Below, one piece after another: positions 30,106 through 38,693 of a stretch of DNA of 40,829 bases. Both the position numbers and the translations under genes were made by a program. Each line of letters starts with the position of its first letter. The first letter of the stretch is position 1. The stretch is from a virus. Location: IMG/VR virus record IMGVR_UViG_3300022200_000010, positions 1 to 40,829 of that record; one strand, 5' to 3'. The notes under the pieces are model-generated. The model was given only the letters and a program-made list of their open reading frames with translations, was not told where the DNA came from and searched no databases.

Positions 30106-30950
30106 TAAAAGCCCTCCTGTAGTTCTGGATCTGCGGCCCAGTACGGCAGCGTTATGTACTCGGTTTCACCTGGCGGCATTGGCCATTCGTCGTTGCGCAA
30201 GCATTCTGCGTAAACGTCTAAAGCTTGGCGGTAAAGCTTGCGGCCGTAGTCAATAGATGGCGTATCAAGTACAAAAATTCGGCTTGCGTTTGGCGCGTCT
30301 TTTTCAACGGCCAAGAACTCAAATCCCCTGAGTTGTTCACCGGTTGCCCATTCAAACACGTCTGCGTAAAACGCCGCCTGTACGTGGTAGCGATAATTTG
30401 CAACTGATTTGGCAAATTCTCGCAGGTCTTGCGTTGTTTTCAGGTCAACGCTAAGAAAGTCTGACGTTAGCTTGTCAAACTTACATTTAACCAGAACACC
30501 TGTTACTGGGTCTGATGCAAAACAAGCAAGCTCAACCCATCCGCGAGCGTCAAGGCGCTGTTTGGCTGATTCGTTTAACTGCAATGCGGCTTGCATGCCA
30601 GTTACTGCGTCTGCTTCTGTGCCAGTCAGTACGTTATCAGCGCCAAACTGATCAACAGCTTGTTTGTAAGCGCTGCTGCGGCGGTCTGTTACGTCTTTCA
30701 GTAGCATGTATTGCTTGGCAAACAATTCAGGCTCAAGAATAGCTGCATGCGTTGCGCTGCCGATAACCATAGCGCGTGTTGGCTCTTGTGGTGAACGGTA
30801 AGCATAATGTGCTGGGCTGCGTGCAATCATGTCTAATCCTGATTTGCTGATGCCAGCGTAAGAGTGGTAAACGTCGTTTGGCATGTTCAGGACCAAGCAT
30901 CCTTGAGCAGCAAGCTCAGGCGTCAGTTCTGAATATTCGATTATCTTCAT
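30105..30950 (-). CDS. RecE-like PD-(D/E)XK exonuclease
   Basis: This 281-residue protein resembles the RecE C-terminal / DUF3799 exonuclease family, which digests one strand at DNA ends to feed annealing. Seen are GISKSGLDMIARSPAHY near residues 33-49, GSATHAAILEPE near 63-74, the metal site FDKLTSDFLSVDLKTTQD near 153-170 (D...DLK), and YRYHVQAAFYADVF near 181-194. ATG 30950 is chosen because a GGAG site lies 9 nt upstream; the frame's first ATG (30965) has none. It is the first gene of the leftward early block. Confidence 0.8.
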   Translation of the reverse strand: MKIIEYSELTPELAAQGCLVLNMPNDVYHSYAGISKSGLDMIARSPAHYAYRSPQEPTRAMVIGSATHAAILEPELFAKQYMLLKDVTDRRSSAYKQAVDQFGADNVLTGTEADAVTGMQAALQLNESAKQRLDARGWVELACFASDPVTGVLVKCKFDKLTSDFLSVDLKTTQDLREFAKSVANYRYHVQAAFYADVFEWATGEQLRGFEFLAVEKDAPNASRIFVLDTPSIDYGRKLYRQALDVYAECLRNDEWPMPPGETEYITLPYWAADPELQEGF

Positions 30951-30975
30951 TGGTTGCGTCTCCATTGGTGTTGAC

Positions 30976-31013
30976 GGTTGACATTATTACCTTGCTTGGT
31001 TACTATGTCAACC
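30976..31013. promoter_or_regulatory. Two fully overlapping face-to-face promoters in one inverted repeat
   Basis: Perfect 9-bp arms GGTTGACAT (30976-30984) and ATGTCAACC (31005-31013) each contain a TTGACA. Rightward: TTGACA 30978-30983, 17 nt, TACTAT 31001-31006. Leftward: TTGACA 31006-31011, 17 nt, AATAAT 30983-30988. Each -10 lies in or next to the other promoter's -35, so only one polymerase can bind at a time. They separate the leftward recombination block from the rightward replication block. Confidence 0.8.
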
Positions 31014-31047
31014 GCTTAATGTTAAAATTTTAATTAAGAGGTGAGAT

Positions 31048-31218
31048 ATGTTGACGGTTGAGCAAATTAAAAAAAGGCTTGAGCATAGTAATTTAAAAGC
31101 TGTTGCAACGGCTACTGGAGTTCATTTCAACACTGTTTACAGGTTTGTTAAAGATGGTTCGCAACCGTCTTATAAAACAGTAAAAGCTTTAAGTGACTAT
31201 TTGGAGTCTATGCAATGA
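31048..31218 (+). CDS. Cro-sized HTH DNA-binding protein
   Basis: This 56-residue protein is essentially a single HTH domain (LKAVATATGVHFNTVYRFVKDG, split by turns, near residues 16-37). A GAGGTG site precedes ATG 31048. It is first in the rightward replication operon, immediately after the face-to-face promoters, which makes it the best candidate for a regulator of them. Its start codon region repeats TTGACGGTTGA also found at 30971. The stop overlaps the next start (ATGA). Confidence 0.75.
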   Translation: MLTVEQIKKRLEHSNLKAVATATGVHFNTVYRFVKDGSQPSYKTVKALSDYLESMQ

Positions 31219-32063
31219 GCGCTAGGTCTGAAGCTGCAAAGCTTGGCTTAAAGTTCTACCGCTCAACATGCGCTCGCTGCGGTGATTGCGAAAGGCGAGT
31301 AGATAGTGGATCTTGCACCTCTTGCGCAAAAGCAAGGCGTAAAAAGGTTTACGCAGAACAAAAGCGCACTGATGGAGCCTTTTTGTTTTTAAAGCGCTGC
31401 GCGTCATGCGCGACAGAAACAGAACATTATTCATCAAACGGCAACTGCAAGCCATGCGCTAATAAAAGAAGCATGCAACATTACATTGAAAACAGGGGTA
31501 AGTTTATTGCTGAATTTAAAGCTTCGTATGCGAAAAATAAGGAGAAAAGAAAACTACAGTCGGCTGAATGGTATCAGAAAAACAAAAGCAGAATGCTCGA
31601 TTACTACAAGCAGTATAGAGCTGAAAACAAAGATAAGATAAAAATGTGGAGAAAAACAGAAAGCGCAATGGCTGCGCACAGAGCTAGACAGTCTAACAAA
31701 TACAAGACGCCAGAAGGAAAAGCTGAAATGGCAATAAGGAATATGGTTTACAGGATACTAACTGGTGAAAGATGCGGGAAAGCTGTTCGGTTGGTTGGCT
31801 ATTTACCTACAGATTTAGCGGAAAAAATAGAAAGCCAATTCACTGACGGCATGAGCTGGTCAAATTATGGCGATTGGCATATTGATCATATAGTGCCTGT
31901 GAAATTTCTTATATCAAATGGCATTACATGCCCGTCTTTAGTTAATTCTTTGTCAAATCTGCAGCCGCTATGGGCATCTGAAAACATATCAAAACACGCT
32001 AAGTTTTCAGGAACTTTGCAGGATGCAATGAAAATTATCAGGGGTGAATATGTTAGTTCTTAG
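31215..32063 (+). CDS. HNH endonuclease with N-terminal zinc knuckles
   Basis: This 282-residue protein has N-terminal Cys pairs (CARCGDC, CTSC, CASC, CKPC; about residues 19-87) and a highly charged Lys/Tyr-rich middle. A C-terminal HNH site follows: HIDHIVP near residues 222-228, VNSLSNLQPLWASEN near 242-256. HNH nucleases act in homing, packaging or recombination. Here it is tied to its neighbours by overlaps (ATGA before, 14 bp after), suggesting an operon member rather than a recent insertion. AT-rich. Confidence 0.75.
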   Translation: MSARSEAAKLGLKFYRSTCARCGDCERRVDSGSCTSCAKARRKKVYAEQKRTDGAFLFLKRCASCATETEHYSSNGNCKPCANKRSMQHYIENRGKFIAEFKASYAKNKEKRKLQSAEWYQKNKSRMLDYYKQYRAENKDKIKMWRKTESAMAAHRARQSNKYKTPEGKAEMAIRNMVYRILTGERCGKAVRLVGYLPTDLAEKIESQFTDGMSWSNYGDWHIDHIVPVKFLISNGITCPSLVNSLSNLQPLWASENISKHAKFSGTLQDAMKIIRGEYVSS

Positions 32064-33486
32064 GGATTACCAAGAAGCAATGATCCAACAAACACGTGAT
32101 GCGATGCGTCAGCACAAATCGGTTCTTTTACAGGCACCAACTGGCGCTGGGAAAACTGCTATCACTGTATTTATGATGAGCAGAGCTGCAGAACAAGGGA
32201 AGCGAGCAATGTTCATAGTTCACCAGAATGAACTGCTGACACAAACAAGCAGAGCGCTTTGGCGTCAAAAGCTAGAGCATGGAACAATTGCGAGCGGAAG
32301 GATAATTAGCCAGTTACCTGTGCAGGTAGCAAGCGTTCAATCATTGGTTAATAGACTTCATCTGCTGAAAGCACCTGATTTAATCATCATCGACGAAAGC
32401 CATAGAGCTGCCGCATCTACCTATAAGAAGGTTCTGGATTACTGGCCTAATGCAAGGGTTATTGGTCTGACTGCAACCCCGCAACGAACAGACGGAAAGG
32501 GTCTTGATGATCTTTTCGATTGCATTGTTAAGGGGCCTTCTATTCGATGGCTAATGGAACAAGGATACCTGTCTGATTACGAGATATACGCCCCAAAGTT
32601 GGTGCATGATTTGTCATCTATAAAAATAAGCATGGGTGACTTTAGCAAGTCAGACGCTGAAAAAGTGATAGATAAACCGAAAATAACTGGTGATGCAGTT
32701 GATCACTATTTGAAAATAGCTAAAGGAAAGCGCTGCGTTGTAATGTGCGTAACAATAAAACACGCCGAGCATGTTTGCGATCAATACATAGCAGCCGGAA
32801 TACCTGCTGCGCAGATAGATGGTGTTATGTCTGCTGCAGAGCGGCAAAAGGTTTTATCTGAATTCGCCGCTGGCAAAATACTTGTTATTTGCAATGTTCA
32901 ACTGCTTATCGAGGGTGTGGATATACCATCTATTGAGGTTGTTCAGTGGTTACGCCCAACGCAAAGCCTTATCGTTTTCATGCAAGGAAACGGAAGAGGT
33001 TTACGTCCAGCTGATGGCAAAGAAAAATTAATAGTTCTTGACCATGTTGGAAACATTGAGAGGCATGGGATGCTTTGCGATGATCGGCAGTGGTCATTGG
33101 AGGGGAAAAAGGCAGGCAAGCGAAAAAAGAAAGACGAAGCGCCAGACGTTAACATTCAACAGTGCAAACACTGCTACGCTGTTTTTAGACCAGGGCCTGA
33201 GATTTGCCCTTATTGCGGAAAGCCTATAGAGAAAAAAGCCGCAAGAAAACTAGAGGAAGTTGACGGCGAGTTGGTAAAGTTAGACATGGAGCGGTTCAGA
33301 AAAGAACAACGCCGCGAACAAGGCAGCGCTCGAACGCTGCGAGATTTGGTTGCTCTTGGCATGCGTCGAGGTATGGCGAAGGCTAGTCAGTGGGCGGCAA
33401 TTACAATGTCGGCGCGGGAAGGTCGCAAGCCTACTCCGGCAGAGTTCAACGAGGCTAGACGGATACAACAGGAGTTATCGCAATGA
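32050..33486 (+). CDS. DEAD/DEAH-box SF2 helicase
   Basis: This helicase of about 478 residues starts at ATG 32050, with AGGGG upstream (a GTG at 32044 is possible). Motifs in order: Q-like LRDYQ, I APTGAGKT (29-36), II DESH (115-118), III TATPQRTDG, V/VI region EGVDIP and QGNGRGLRP. A C-terminal zinc finger (CKHC, CPYC) follows. It unwinds DNA or RNA in ATP-dependent manner, most likely at phage replication forks. It overlaps the following nuclease gene by 4 bp. Confidence 0.85.
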   Translation: MLVLRDYQEAMIQQTRDAMRQHKSVLLQAPTGAGKTAITVFMMSRAAEQGKRAMFIVHQNELLTQTSRALWRQKLEHGTIASGRIISQLPVQVASVQSLVNRLHLLKAPDLIIIDESHRAAASTYKKVLDYWPNARVIGLTATPQRTDGKGLDDLFDCIVKGPSIRWLMEQGYLSDYEIYAPKLVHDLSSIKISMGDFSKSDAEKVIDKPKITGDAVDHYLKIAKGKRCVVMCVTIKHAEHVCDQYIAAGIPAAQIDGVMSAAERQKVLSEFAAGKILVICNVQLLIEGVDIPSIEVVQWLRPTQSLIVFMQGNGRGLRPADGKEKLIVLDHVGNIERHGMLCDDRQWSLEGKKAGKRKKKDEAPDVNIQQCKHCYAVFRPGPEICPYCGKPIEKKAARKLEEVDGELVKLDMERFRKEQRREQGSARTLRDLVALGMRRGMAKASQWAAITMSAREGRKPTPAEFNEARRIQQELSQ

Positions 33487-33839
33487 ACGAAGAAACCAAA
33501 CTAATGAGGCGTATCATGCTGGAGCTGACAGCGGCAGGCTGCTTAGTTTTTAGGAACGAGTGTGCGGGCGCTTACGTTGGCAAAGTGATACACAAGGACG
33601 CCAGAATAGTAACGCTGGCAAACGCGCAACTGATGACGTTCGGGCTTGCTGTTGGCAGCGCTGATATTATCGGTATTCATAAGGCAACTGGCCGCTTTCT
33701 GGCGTTCGAGGTAAAAACCGCCAGCGGGAAACCAACTAAAGAGCAGTTGAATTTTATTGAGCAGGTCAGAGCAGCTAACGGCATCGCCGGTATTGTGCGA
33801 AGCACGCAAGATGCAATAGACTTACTTCCCCGCGAATAA
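33483..33839 (+). CDS. VRR-NUC domain nuclease
   Basis: This 118-residue stand-alone VRR-NUC protein is a structure-selective nuclease of the PD-(D/E)XK fold. Motifs: an N-terminal helix (ETKLMRRIMLELTAAG), GSADIIGI near residues 58-65 (metal-binding Asp), FLAFEVKTASGKPTKEQLNF near 73-92 (ExK). It is coupled to the helicase by ATGA. Such proteins probably process branched replication intermediates. Confidence 0.85.
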   Translation: MNEETKLMRRIMLELTAAGCLVFRNECAGAYVGKVIHKDARIVTLANAQLMTFGLAVGSADIIGIHKATGRFLAFEVKTASGKPTKEQLNFIEQVRAANGIAGIVRSTQDAIDLLPRE

Positions 33840-33882
33840 CGCGGCCAACGTGGTGCGCCACAAACTAACCTTGCGAGGTAAT

Positions 33883-34104
33883 ATGAACCAATGTAACCAC
33901 AAAGGACACTTGCGCTATGTGCGCAGAGTGTTCAAAGACGGAACCATTCACTTCGGCGTTCAATGCTCTAACTGCCTTGATATGGTAAAGACTGAGCGCC
34001 ACCAGCATAAGTTGTTTATTCAGCTTTCTGAAATCCCGCCACACAGCACCATTCACGAATACATAGACCCTGAGCTAAACGACAAGCAAGGGGATTTATT
34101 ATGA
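33883..34104 (+). CDS. Small zinc-finger-like protein
   Basis: This 73-residue protein has CNHKGH near its N-terminus and CSNC near residue 28, a possible zinc site. A C-terminal region rich in His and acidic residues follows. ATG 33883 has GAGGT upstream. It is coupled to the primase-helicase gene by ATGA. A helper role in replication is possible. Confidence 0.55.
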   Translation: MNQCNHKGHLRYVRRVFKDGTIHFGVQCSNCLDMVKTERHQHKLFIQLSEIPPHSTIHEYIDPELNDKQGDLL

Positions 34105-36341
34105 GCGCTCCAACCATTGCAAAATATGCAGAGACATACACAAGCCGGTACGGCTGGCATTTAGTACCAATCGAGCCTCTAAAGAAGTTCCCGCAGTCTG
34201 CTGACTGGGGTAATAACGCCCTATCTGAACCAGCTCAAGCGTATGCTTATTGGGAGTTGCATAAGGATTGGAATATGGGTGTTGCGCTTGGGCCGTCTGG
34301 TATGTGCAGTTTGGATATAGACGACGCTGACGGTTGGGCGCTTATACTTGAAGAGTTCGGCATCCCCGCTGATGCGCTTGATAATTACCCTACGATACAG
34401 GGGCGCGGCAAGCGCGTGATGTTCAGAGTGCCTGAAGGCGTTCATCTGCCTTACTGTAAGGTAAACTGGCCGCGCCAAGACGACCAAAAAAAGCATTACA
34501 CTATCGTTGAGCTTCGTGCGGCTTGTGATGGCTCGCAGAAGCAGGACTGCGTCCCGCCTGCTATACACCCGACAACGCTGAAGCCTTACGAATGGATAGT
34601 TAAGCCTCCTAAGACGCTTGCTGAGTGGCCTACACCGCCAGATTGGCTGTTGGCTATCTGGTCCGCTTGGGATGCGTTCAAACCACAGTTGCAAGCGGTA
34701 TGTCCTTGGTCTGCCAAGCCTGAGCGCAAGCAGTTGCCACAACGCACGCACGCACCAACGCAAGGCATGCCGGACGTTAGCGGAGAGTACGAGCGAGAAA
34801 ACCCAATCGAGCAACAGCTTGAGCGTTACGGATACAAGCGCAAAGGCAAGCGATACCTGTCTCCGCATAGCTCAACTGGGCTGCCAGGTGTTTACTTGCT
34901 GGACAGCGCACGCTGCTGGATACACCACGCAAGCGATCCGCTTTGCAGTGAGGAAACCGGCAAGCCTGTCAGCAGTTACGACTTGTTTTGCTACTACGAG
35001 CACGGTGGCGATTATTCGAAGGCGTTTAAGGCTGCAGCTGCAGAACTTGGTATTCAGTTGAAAGCGCCAGTTGTCACCAAGCCTTCGCAAGCGTATCAAG
35101 AGCTAATGCCTGAACCGGTCCAGAATAGCAATGCAGTTACTCTTTCAGCAGACCCAGAACAACCGTTGCCGTTTTGCACAGAAAAAGGCGTACCGCTGGC
35201 GCATATCGCAAACCTAAGCGAGATATGCCGCAGGCTTGGTGTTAGCGTCCGGTACAACGTGATAAGCAAAGAGGAAGAAATAATTATACCAAACCAGTCA
35301 TTCAGCCTAGACAACGAAGGAAACGCATCCATCGCTTGGCTTGAGTCAGAATGCAGCTTGTTCAAAATGCCAACTAGCAAATTATCAGGTTTTGTCACTT
35401 ACTTGGCAGACCAGAACCAATACAACCCTGTTGCCAACTGGGTTTCCAGTAAGCATTGGGATGGCCAAGACCATTTAGGTAAGTTGCTTGATACTGTCAC
35501 AATCAAAGACAGCAAAAATCTGGCAGCTGTTGTTCTTAAAGATACGCTTATCACACGCTGGATGATTTCAGCAATTGCTGGCGCGTTCAGTCCGAAAGGT
35601 GTTAGCGCGTCCGGTGTATTGGTGTTTCAAGGCGATCAGTACGTTGGTAAAACCAAGTGGTTTAAGTCTTTAGTGCCGGAGGATTTAAACCTAATTAAAG
35701 ATGGCGTAATTCTAAAACCTGACGATAGAGACAGCGTAAAGCAAGCTGTTAGCTTTTGGCTTGTAGAGCTTGGCGAGCTTGATAGCACGTTCAGGAAAGC
35801 AGATATAGCCGCGCTGAAAGCGTTCCTGACTAACGACAAGGACGTATTGCGCCGAGCTTACGCCAGGAAGGAAAGCCAGTACGCACGGCGAACTGTGTTT
35901 TTCGGCTCAGTCAACCCTAAGGAGTTTTTGCACGACCCAACAGGGAACAGGCGTTACTGGACCATCGAAGTTGCCAAACTTGACCACTCGCATAACATCG
36001 ACATGCAGCAAGTGTGGGCGCAAGTTTACGAGCTATGGAAGCGCGGCGAAAGCCACTATTTAACGCCGGATGAAATGAGCCAGTTGAATAGTCATAACGA
36101 AGAGTTTACTGCAATAGACCCAGTAGAAGAGGCTATAACAAGCCGATTCGATTGGAGCGCAAGCAGAGACCGCTGGAATGACTGGAAAACAGCGACGGAA
36201 ATACTAAACGACTGCGGTTATGAGCGGCCGACAAAGGCCGACGCAACCAATGCCGGCTTAGTTGTTCGCAAGCTAAACGGCAACGCTTGCAGGCGAACAT
36301 CGGCAGGTCGGCAGCTTCTTGTGCCGCCTTTGAAGTTTTAA
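34101..36341 (+). CDS. Primase-helicase (prim-pol N-terminus, VirE/D5-like ATPase)
   Basis: This 746-residue replication protein has an N-terminal primase-polymerase region with SLDIDDADGW near residues 70-79 (catalytic Asp pair) and GRGKRVMFRVP near 100-110. A linker (about 230-340) is followed by an SF3-like/VirE ATPase with Walker A GDQYVGKTKW near 513-522, LVELGELDST near 554-563 and NPKEFLHDPTGNRRYW near 613-628. It should prime and unwind at the origin. The putative origin at 36342-36708 lies directly downstream. Confidence 0.85.
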   Translation: MSAPTIAKYAETYTSRYGWHLVPIEPLKKFPQSADWGNNALSEPAQAYAYWELHKDWNMGVALGPSGMCSLDIDDADGWALILEEFGIPADALDNYPTIQGRGKRVMFRVPEGVHLPYCKVNWPRQDDQKKHYTIVELRAACDGSQKQDCVPPAIHPTTLKPYEWIVKPPKTLAEWPTPPDWLLAIWSAWDAFKPQLQAVCPWSAKPERKQLPQRTHAPTQGMPDVSGEYERENPIEQQLERYGYKRKGKRYLSPHSSTGLPGVYLLDSARCWIHHASDPLCSEETGKPVSSYDLFCYYEHGGDYSKAFKAAAAELGIQLKAPVVTKPSQAYQELMPEPVQNSNAVTLSADPEQPLPFCTEKGVPLAHIANLSEICRRLGVSVRYNVISKEEEIIIPNQSFSLDNEGNASIAWLESECSLFKMPTSKLSGFVTYLADQNQYNPVANWVSSKHWDGQDHLGKLLDTVTIKDSKNLAAVVLKDTLITRWMISAIAGAFSPKGVSASGVLVFQGDQYVGKTKWFKSLVPEDLNLIKDGVILKPDDRDSVKQAVSFWLVELGELDSTFRKADIAALKAFLTNDKDVLRRAYARKESQYARRTVFFGSVNPKEFLHDPTGNRRYWTIEVAKLDHSHNIDMQQVWAQVYELWKRGESHYLTPDEMSQLNSHNEEFTAIDPVEEAITSRFDWSASRDRWNDWKTATEILNDCGYERPTKADATNAGLVVRKLNGNACRRTSAGRQLLVPPLKF

Positions 36342-36345
36342 CAAC

Positions 36346-36367
36346 AACCCGCTTCGGCGGGTTTTTT
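36346..36367 (+). terminator. Rho-independent terminator after primase-helicase gene
   Basis: AACCCGC (36346-36352), a TTCG loop and GCGGGTT (36357-36363) are followed by T to 36367. It ends the replication operon and insulates the noncoding repeat region. Confidence 0.85.
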
Positions 36368-36635
36368 ATGTCACCTTTTAGGGTGACATGAGTTTTTTAT
36401 AGGGGTGACATGGTTTAAATGTTTGATTTTTAAGTAGAAAATGAATCCATGTCACCTATTGTCACATTGTCACCACTTTCCATATAGCAGATCGCGTTAT
36501 ACGCACCAGCCCTATATTACCTATTAATTTCATTATTTATATAATAGGTGTCATAGGTGACAATAGTGGCAGAAGCCAATAACGGCGCGTCTTACAGAGC
36601 ATGTCACGTTTTATGTCACCTTTTAATGGTGTCAT
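36368..36635. repeat. Putative replication origin with GGTGACAT-type iterons
   Basis: The 367-bp noncoding region 36342-36708 carries about ten copies of TGTCACC or its complement: 36368, 36382, 36404, 36449, 36459 (partial), 36467, 36547 (GGTGTCAT), 36556, 36601, 36613 and 36628 (GGTGTCAT). The first two form a perfect inverted repeat with a 6-nt loop. A strongly AT-rich tract lies at about 36515-36546. Iterons, AT-rich DNA and an adjacent primase-helicase gene are hallmarks of a phage origin. Confidence 0.7.
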
Positions 36636-36642
36636 GACCCGC

Positions 36643-36679
36643 TGGTCAGACCACCACCGCATGAAACCGGTGTTATGAT
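36643..36679 (+). promoter_or_regulatory. Box H promoter (palindrome-N20-TATGAT)
   Basis: TGGTCAGACCA (36643-36653) is followed after exactly 20 nt by TATGAT (36674-36679) with an extended -10 TG. There is no consensus -35. It should drive the string of small genes from 36709. The box lies 8 bp after the last iteron, so origin and promoter are adjacent. Confidence 0.75.
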
Positions 36680-36708
36680 TGGTTTATCAACAACGATGGA
36701 GAAAGAAG

Positions 36709-36939
36709 ATGGCAACTAAGAATGGTGATTTACCGGCGATGCCAACAACGATATTTCAGCAGATTGGAGACATTGCAGAATGCCACTCTGCTGGTGGATT
36801 TACAAAACGCGAGCAATTCGCAATGGCGGCGATGCAGGGTTTGTGTGCAACTGGTCAGTACGGTGACTTTCAGCATGTTGCAGAAGATGCATGCAAGGCT
36901 GCAGACGCACTGCTGGCGGAGTTGGAGCGGACGAAATGA
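36709..36939 (+). CDS. Small conserved phage protein
   Basis: This 76-residue protein contains GGFTKREQFAMAAMQGLCA (near residues 28-46), a motif common in small phage proteins of unknown function. ATG 36709 follows GGAG. It is first after the Box H promoter. Function unknown. Confidence 0.6.
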   Translation: MATKNGDLPAMPTTIFQQIGDIAECHSAGGFTKREQFAMAAMQGLCATGQYGDFQHVAEDACKAADALLAELERTK

Positions 36940-37208
36940 GCGAAACAAAATTTATTATCGGCCCGTACATAGCTGCCAACTACTCAAAAAAGAAAATTGG
37001 AGTCGGCAGACCCGGCGGAGGCGCGTTTCTGTTTGTGACACCAAGACAAGGTGATGATTTTGATGAGCAGCTGCTGTACACAATCCACCTGATGACGCTT
37101 GCACCGGATATGTATGCTCTGTTGGAAACTGCAACCGGCATGTTCTCTGGAACTGAATTTGCAAAGAAAGCAGAACAACTACTCGCAAAAGCGCGGGGTG
37201 AAGTATGA
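36936..37208 (+). CDS. Small hypothetical protein
   Basis: This 90-residue protein starts at ATG 36936 in an ATGA overlap. The N-terminus is strand-rich (KFIIGPYIAANYSKKKIGVG) and the C-terminus helical (KKAEQLLAKARGEV). The hydrophobic segment LLYTIHLMTLAPDMYALLE resembles a small phage protein family of unknown function. Confidence 0.55.
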   Translation: MSETKFIIGPYIAANYSKKKIGVGRPGGGAFLFVTPRQGDDFDEQLLYTIHLMTLAPDMYALLETATGMFSGTEFAKKAEQLLAKARGEV

Positions 37209-37636
37209 ACCCGCGAATTCTAAAGAAGCTCACCAAAAAATCCGAGCCGATAATTATTGCGCTTGGCTTAACCAAAAACCGGCACAGGGTTTTGGTCGGA
37301 AAACATGACGCTGAATCGGTTGGAGGAATCTTTAAGTGTGACCGGAAACACTGGGAGCGCTGGGGCGGAAAGCCAAACAAATACGGTTACGCGACTCAAT
37401 TATCTGGCACAGTCGGTTATGGCTATATGTCAGGCTATGAAGAACCTGAGTGGGAGGATGACAACTGCTGGTCGATACTTACAGACCATGTTTTTGAGAG
37501 CTTTACTGACTGGGGCAGCTGTACAGAGGCTACCGGCTGGCCTGAGGACTACTGCCCGCGCAAACTGAAGCGAAACACGGCGGCAATACTTAATTACGGC
37601 AGAACATTAGCCGCTCAGAAAAGAGGTAATGCATGA
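37205..37636 (+). CDS. Hypothetical protein
   Basis: This 143-residue protein is rich in Trp, Gly and Cys (WERWGGKPNKYGYATQ; DWGSCTEATGWPEDYC). It has a basic N-terminus. ATGA overlaps on both sides place it in the Box H operon. No family recognised. Confidence 0.55.
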   Translation: MNPRILKKLTKKSEPIIIALGLTKNRHRVLVGKHDAESVGGIFKCDRKHWERWGGKPNKYGYATQLSGTVGYGYMSGYEEPEWEDDNCWSILTDHVFESFTDWGSCTEATGWPEDYCPRKLKRNTAAILNYGRTLAAQKRGNA

Positions 37637-37899
37637 CACCACACGACAACCACTTACACGACCAAAAGGCAGACGCCGACGCAGCCTACGATATGGCGCT
37701 TGAAGATGCGCGCAAAAGCGTTGTGATTACCGGCTATGAGTTTGGTGAGTGTTTGCTTGCCAAGTCAGACATTAAAATGGACCTGTTTTTCCAAGCAGTG
37801 GTTGAATCTGACTGTCCGGTGATGAAAGCAATGGTGCAGACGATTTGCGCGGACGTGATTTCACGGAAGGCTAAGCAGGCTATGGGGATGAAGAAATGA
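37633..37899 (+). CDS. Hypothetical protein
   Basis: This 88-residue acidic helical protein (QKADADAAYDMALEDARKSV near the start, SRKAKQAMGMKK at the end) is ATGA-coupled to both neighbours. No motif recognised. Confidence 0.55.
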   Translation: MTPHDNHLHDQKADADAAYDMALEDARKSVVITGYEFGECLLAKSDIKMDLFFQAVVESDCPVMKAMVQTICADVISRKAKQAMGMKK

Positions 37900-38291
37900 A
37901 ATACACAAAAGAACAACTGGAAGCGATGAGTGATTTTGATATGCCGCAGGCATTCCAGAGAAAAACACGCACAGCAAAAAAGCAACACACCTGCTGCGAG
38001 TGCCGAAAAGCAATCAGTTCCGGTGACAAATACGAGCACTCAAGCGGCGTGTGGGATGGCAAGCCAGATAGCTTTAAAACCTGTTTGTCATGCGTCGAGA
38101 TTCGGGATGAATACACTGCATCAACTGGTGAGCCAACAGCATTTGGCGAACTTGGCAGTACCATTCACGAGACTTTTTACCGTGGCTTCGGTCCGCGCGA
38201 ATATGCTGAGCAGTTAGGCATTTCTCTGGAGCGAATAATGGTGTTTTTCCCTGATTTCTACGATGACGAGAATTTGGAGCCGCAACCATGA
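37896..38291 (+). CDS. Zinc-ribbon hypothetical protein
   Basis: This 131-residue protein has Cys pairs CCEC (near residues 33-36) and CLSC (near 65-68) that can form a zinc ribbon, with a region between them (AISSGDKYEHSSGVWDGKP) seen in phage zinc-binding proteins. The acidic C-terminus is otherwise featureless. ATGA-coupled. Confidence 0.6.
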   Translation: MKYTKEQLEAMSDFDMPQAFQRKTRTAKKQHTCCECRKAISSGDKYEHSSGVWDGKPDSFKTCLSCVEIRDEYTASTGEPTAFGELGSTIHETFYRGFGPREYAEQLGISLERIMVFFPDFYDDENLEPQP

Positions 38292-38446
38292 CCACCTGGC
38301 AACCAATGCGGTCAGTCATTGACTACGACCTGAAGCAGCTTGCTGATGTTATGCCGTACAGTGCAAGCCTGCTTTGCATGTACGCTAATCAGGCGGTTTG
38401 TTTTGCGGATGCGGCGATTTTGGAGGCGATGGCGGATGAAGAGTAA
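38288..38446 (+). CDS. Small hypothetical protein
   Basis: This ORF encodes 52 residues (MTTWQPMRSVIDYDLKQLAD, later CFADAAILEAMADEE). It overlaps the gene before by 4 bp and the gene after by 11 bp. No family recognised. Confidence 0.5.
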   Translation: MTTWQPMRSVIDYDLKQLADVMPYSASLLCMYANQAVCFADAAILEAMADEE

Positions 38447-38693
38447 ACAGCAGCAAGCTATCGAGCTGCGGCAAGCCGGACACCGCAACTATGCGCAGAT
38501 TGGCAAAATGATTGGCGCGTCAACTGAGCAGGTGTGGTCTTGGCTTGGCTGCAAACATGACGCCGAGCAATGGGAGCAAGACCGCCAGCGGCATGCGGCG
38601 TTTTTTGGTGGATTAAGCCCTGCTTCAGAATACCGCCAGCATGCAAAACGGCGGCGGGAAATTAACGAAACGATGGAGAACGAGACTGCATGA
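38436..38693 (+). CDS. Small HTH-like protein
   Basis: This 85-residue protein starts at ATG 38436 behind GGAGG. It has a helix-turn-helix-like N-terminal part (LRQAGHRNYAQIGKMIGAST, near residues 10-29) followed by a basic helix (QHAKRRREINETMENETA). It probably binds DNA. Confidence 0.55.
   Translation: MKSKQQQAIELRQAGHRNYAQIGKMIGASTEQVWSWLGCKHDAEQWEQDRQRHAAFFGGLSPASEYRQHAKRRREINETMENETA

Noticed and set aside
33849-33885. Possible tenth box (GTGGTGCGCCAC) before 33883
   Set aside because: It lacks the GGTNNNACC core and the hexamer at the expected distance is the ribosome site and start codon of the gene.
34221-34868. Minus-strand ORF (215 codons) inside the primase-helicase gene
   Set aside because: Antisense to conserved primase motifs and rich in Leu/Arg typical of shadow frames.
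36368-36635. CRISPR-like array
   Set aside because: Repeats are only 7-8 bp, occur in both orientations and have irregular spacing; an iteron/origin reading fits better.
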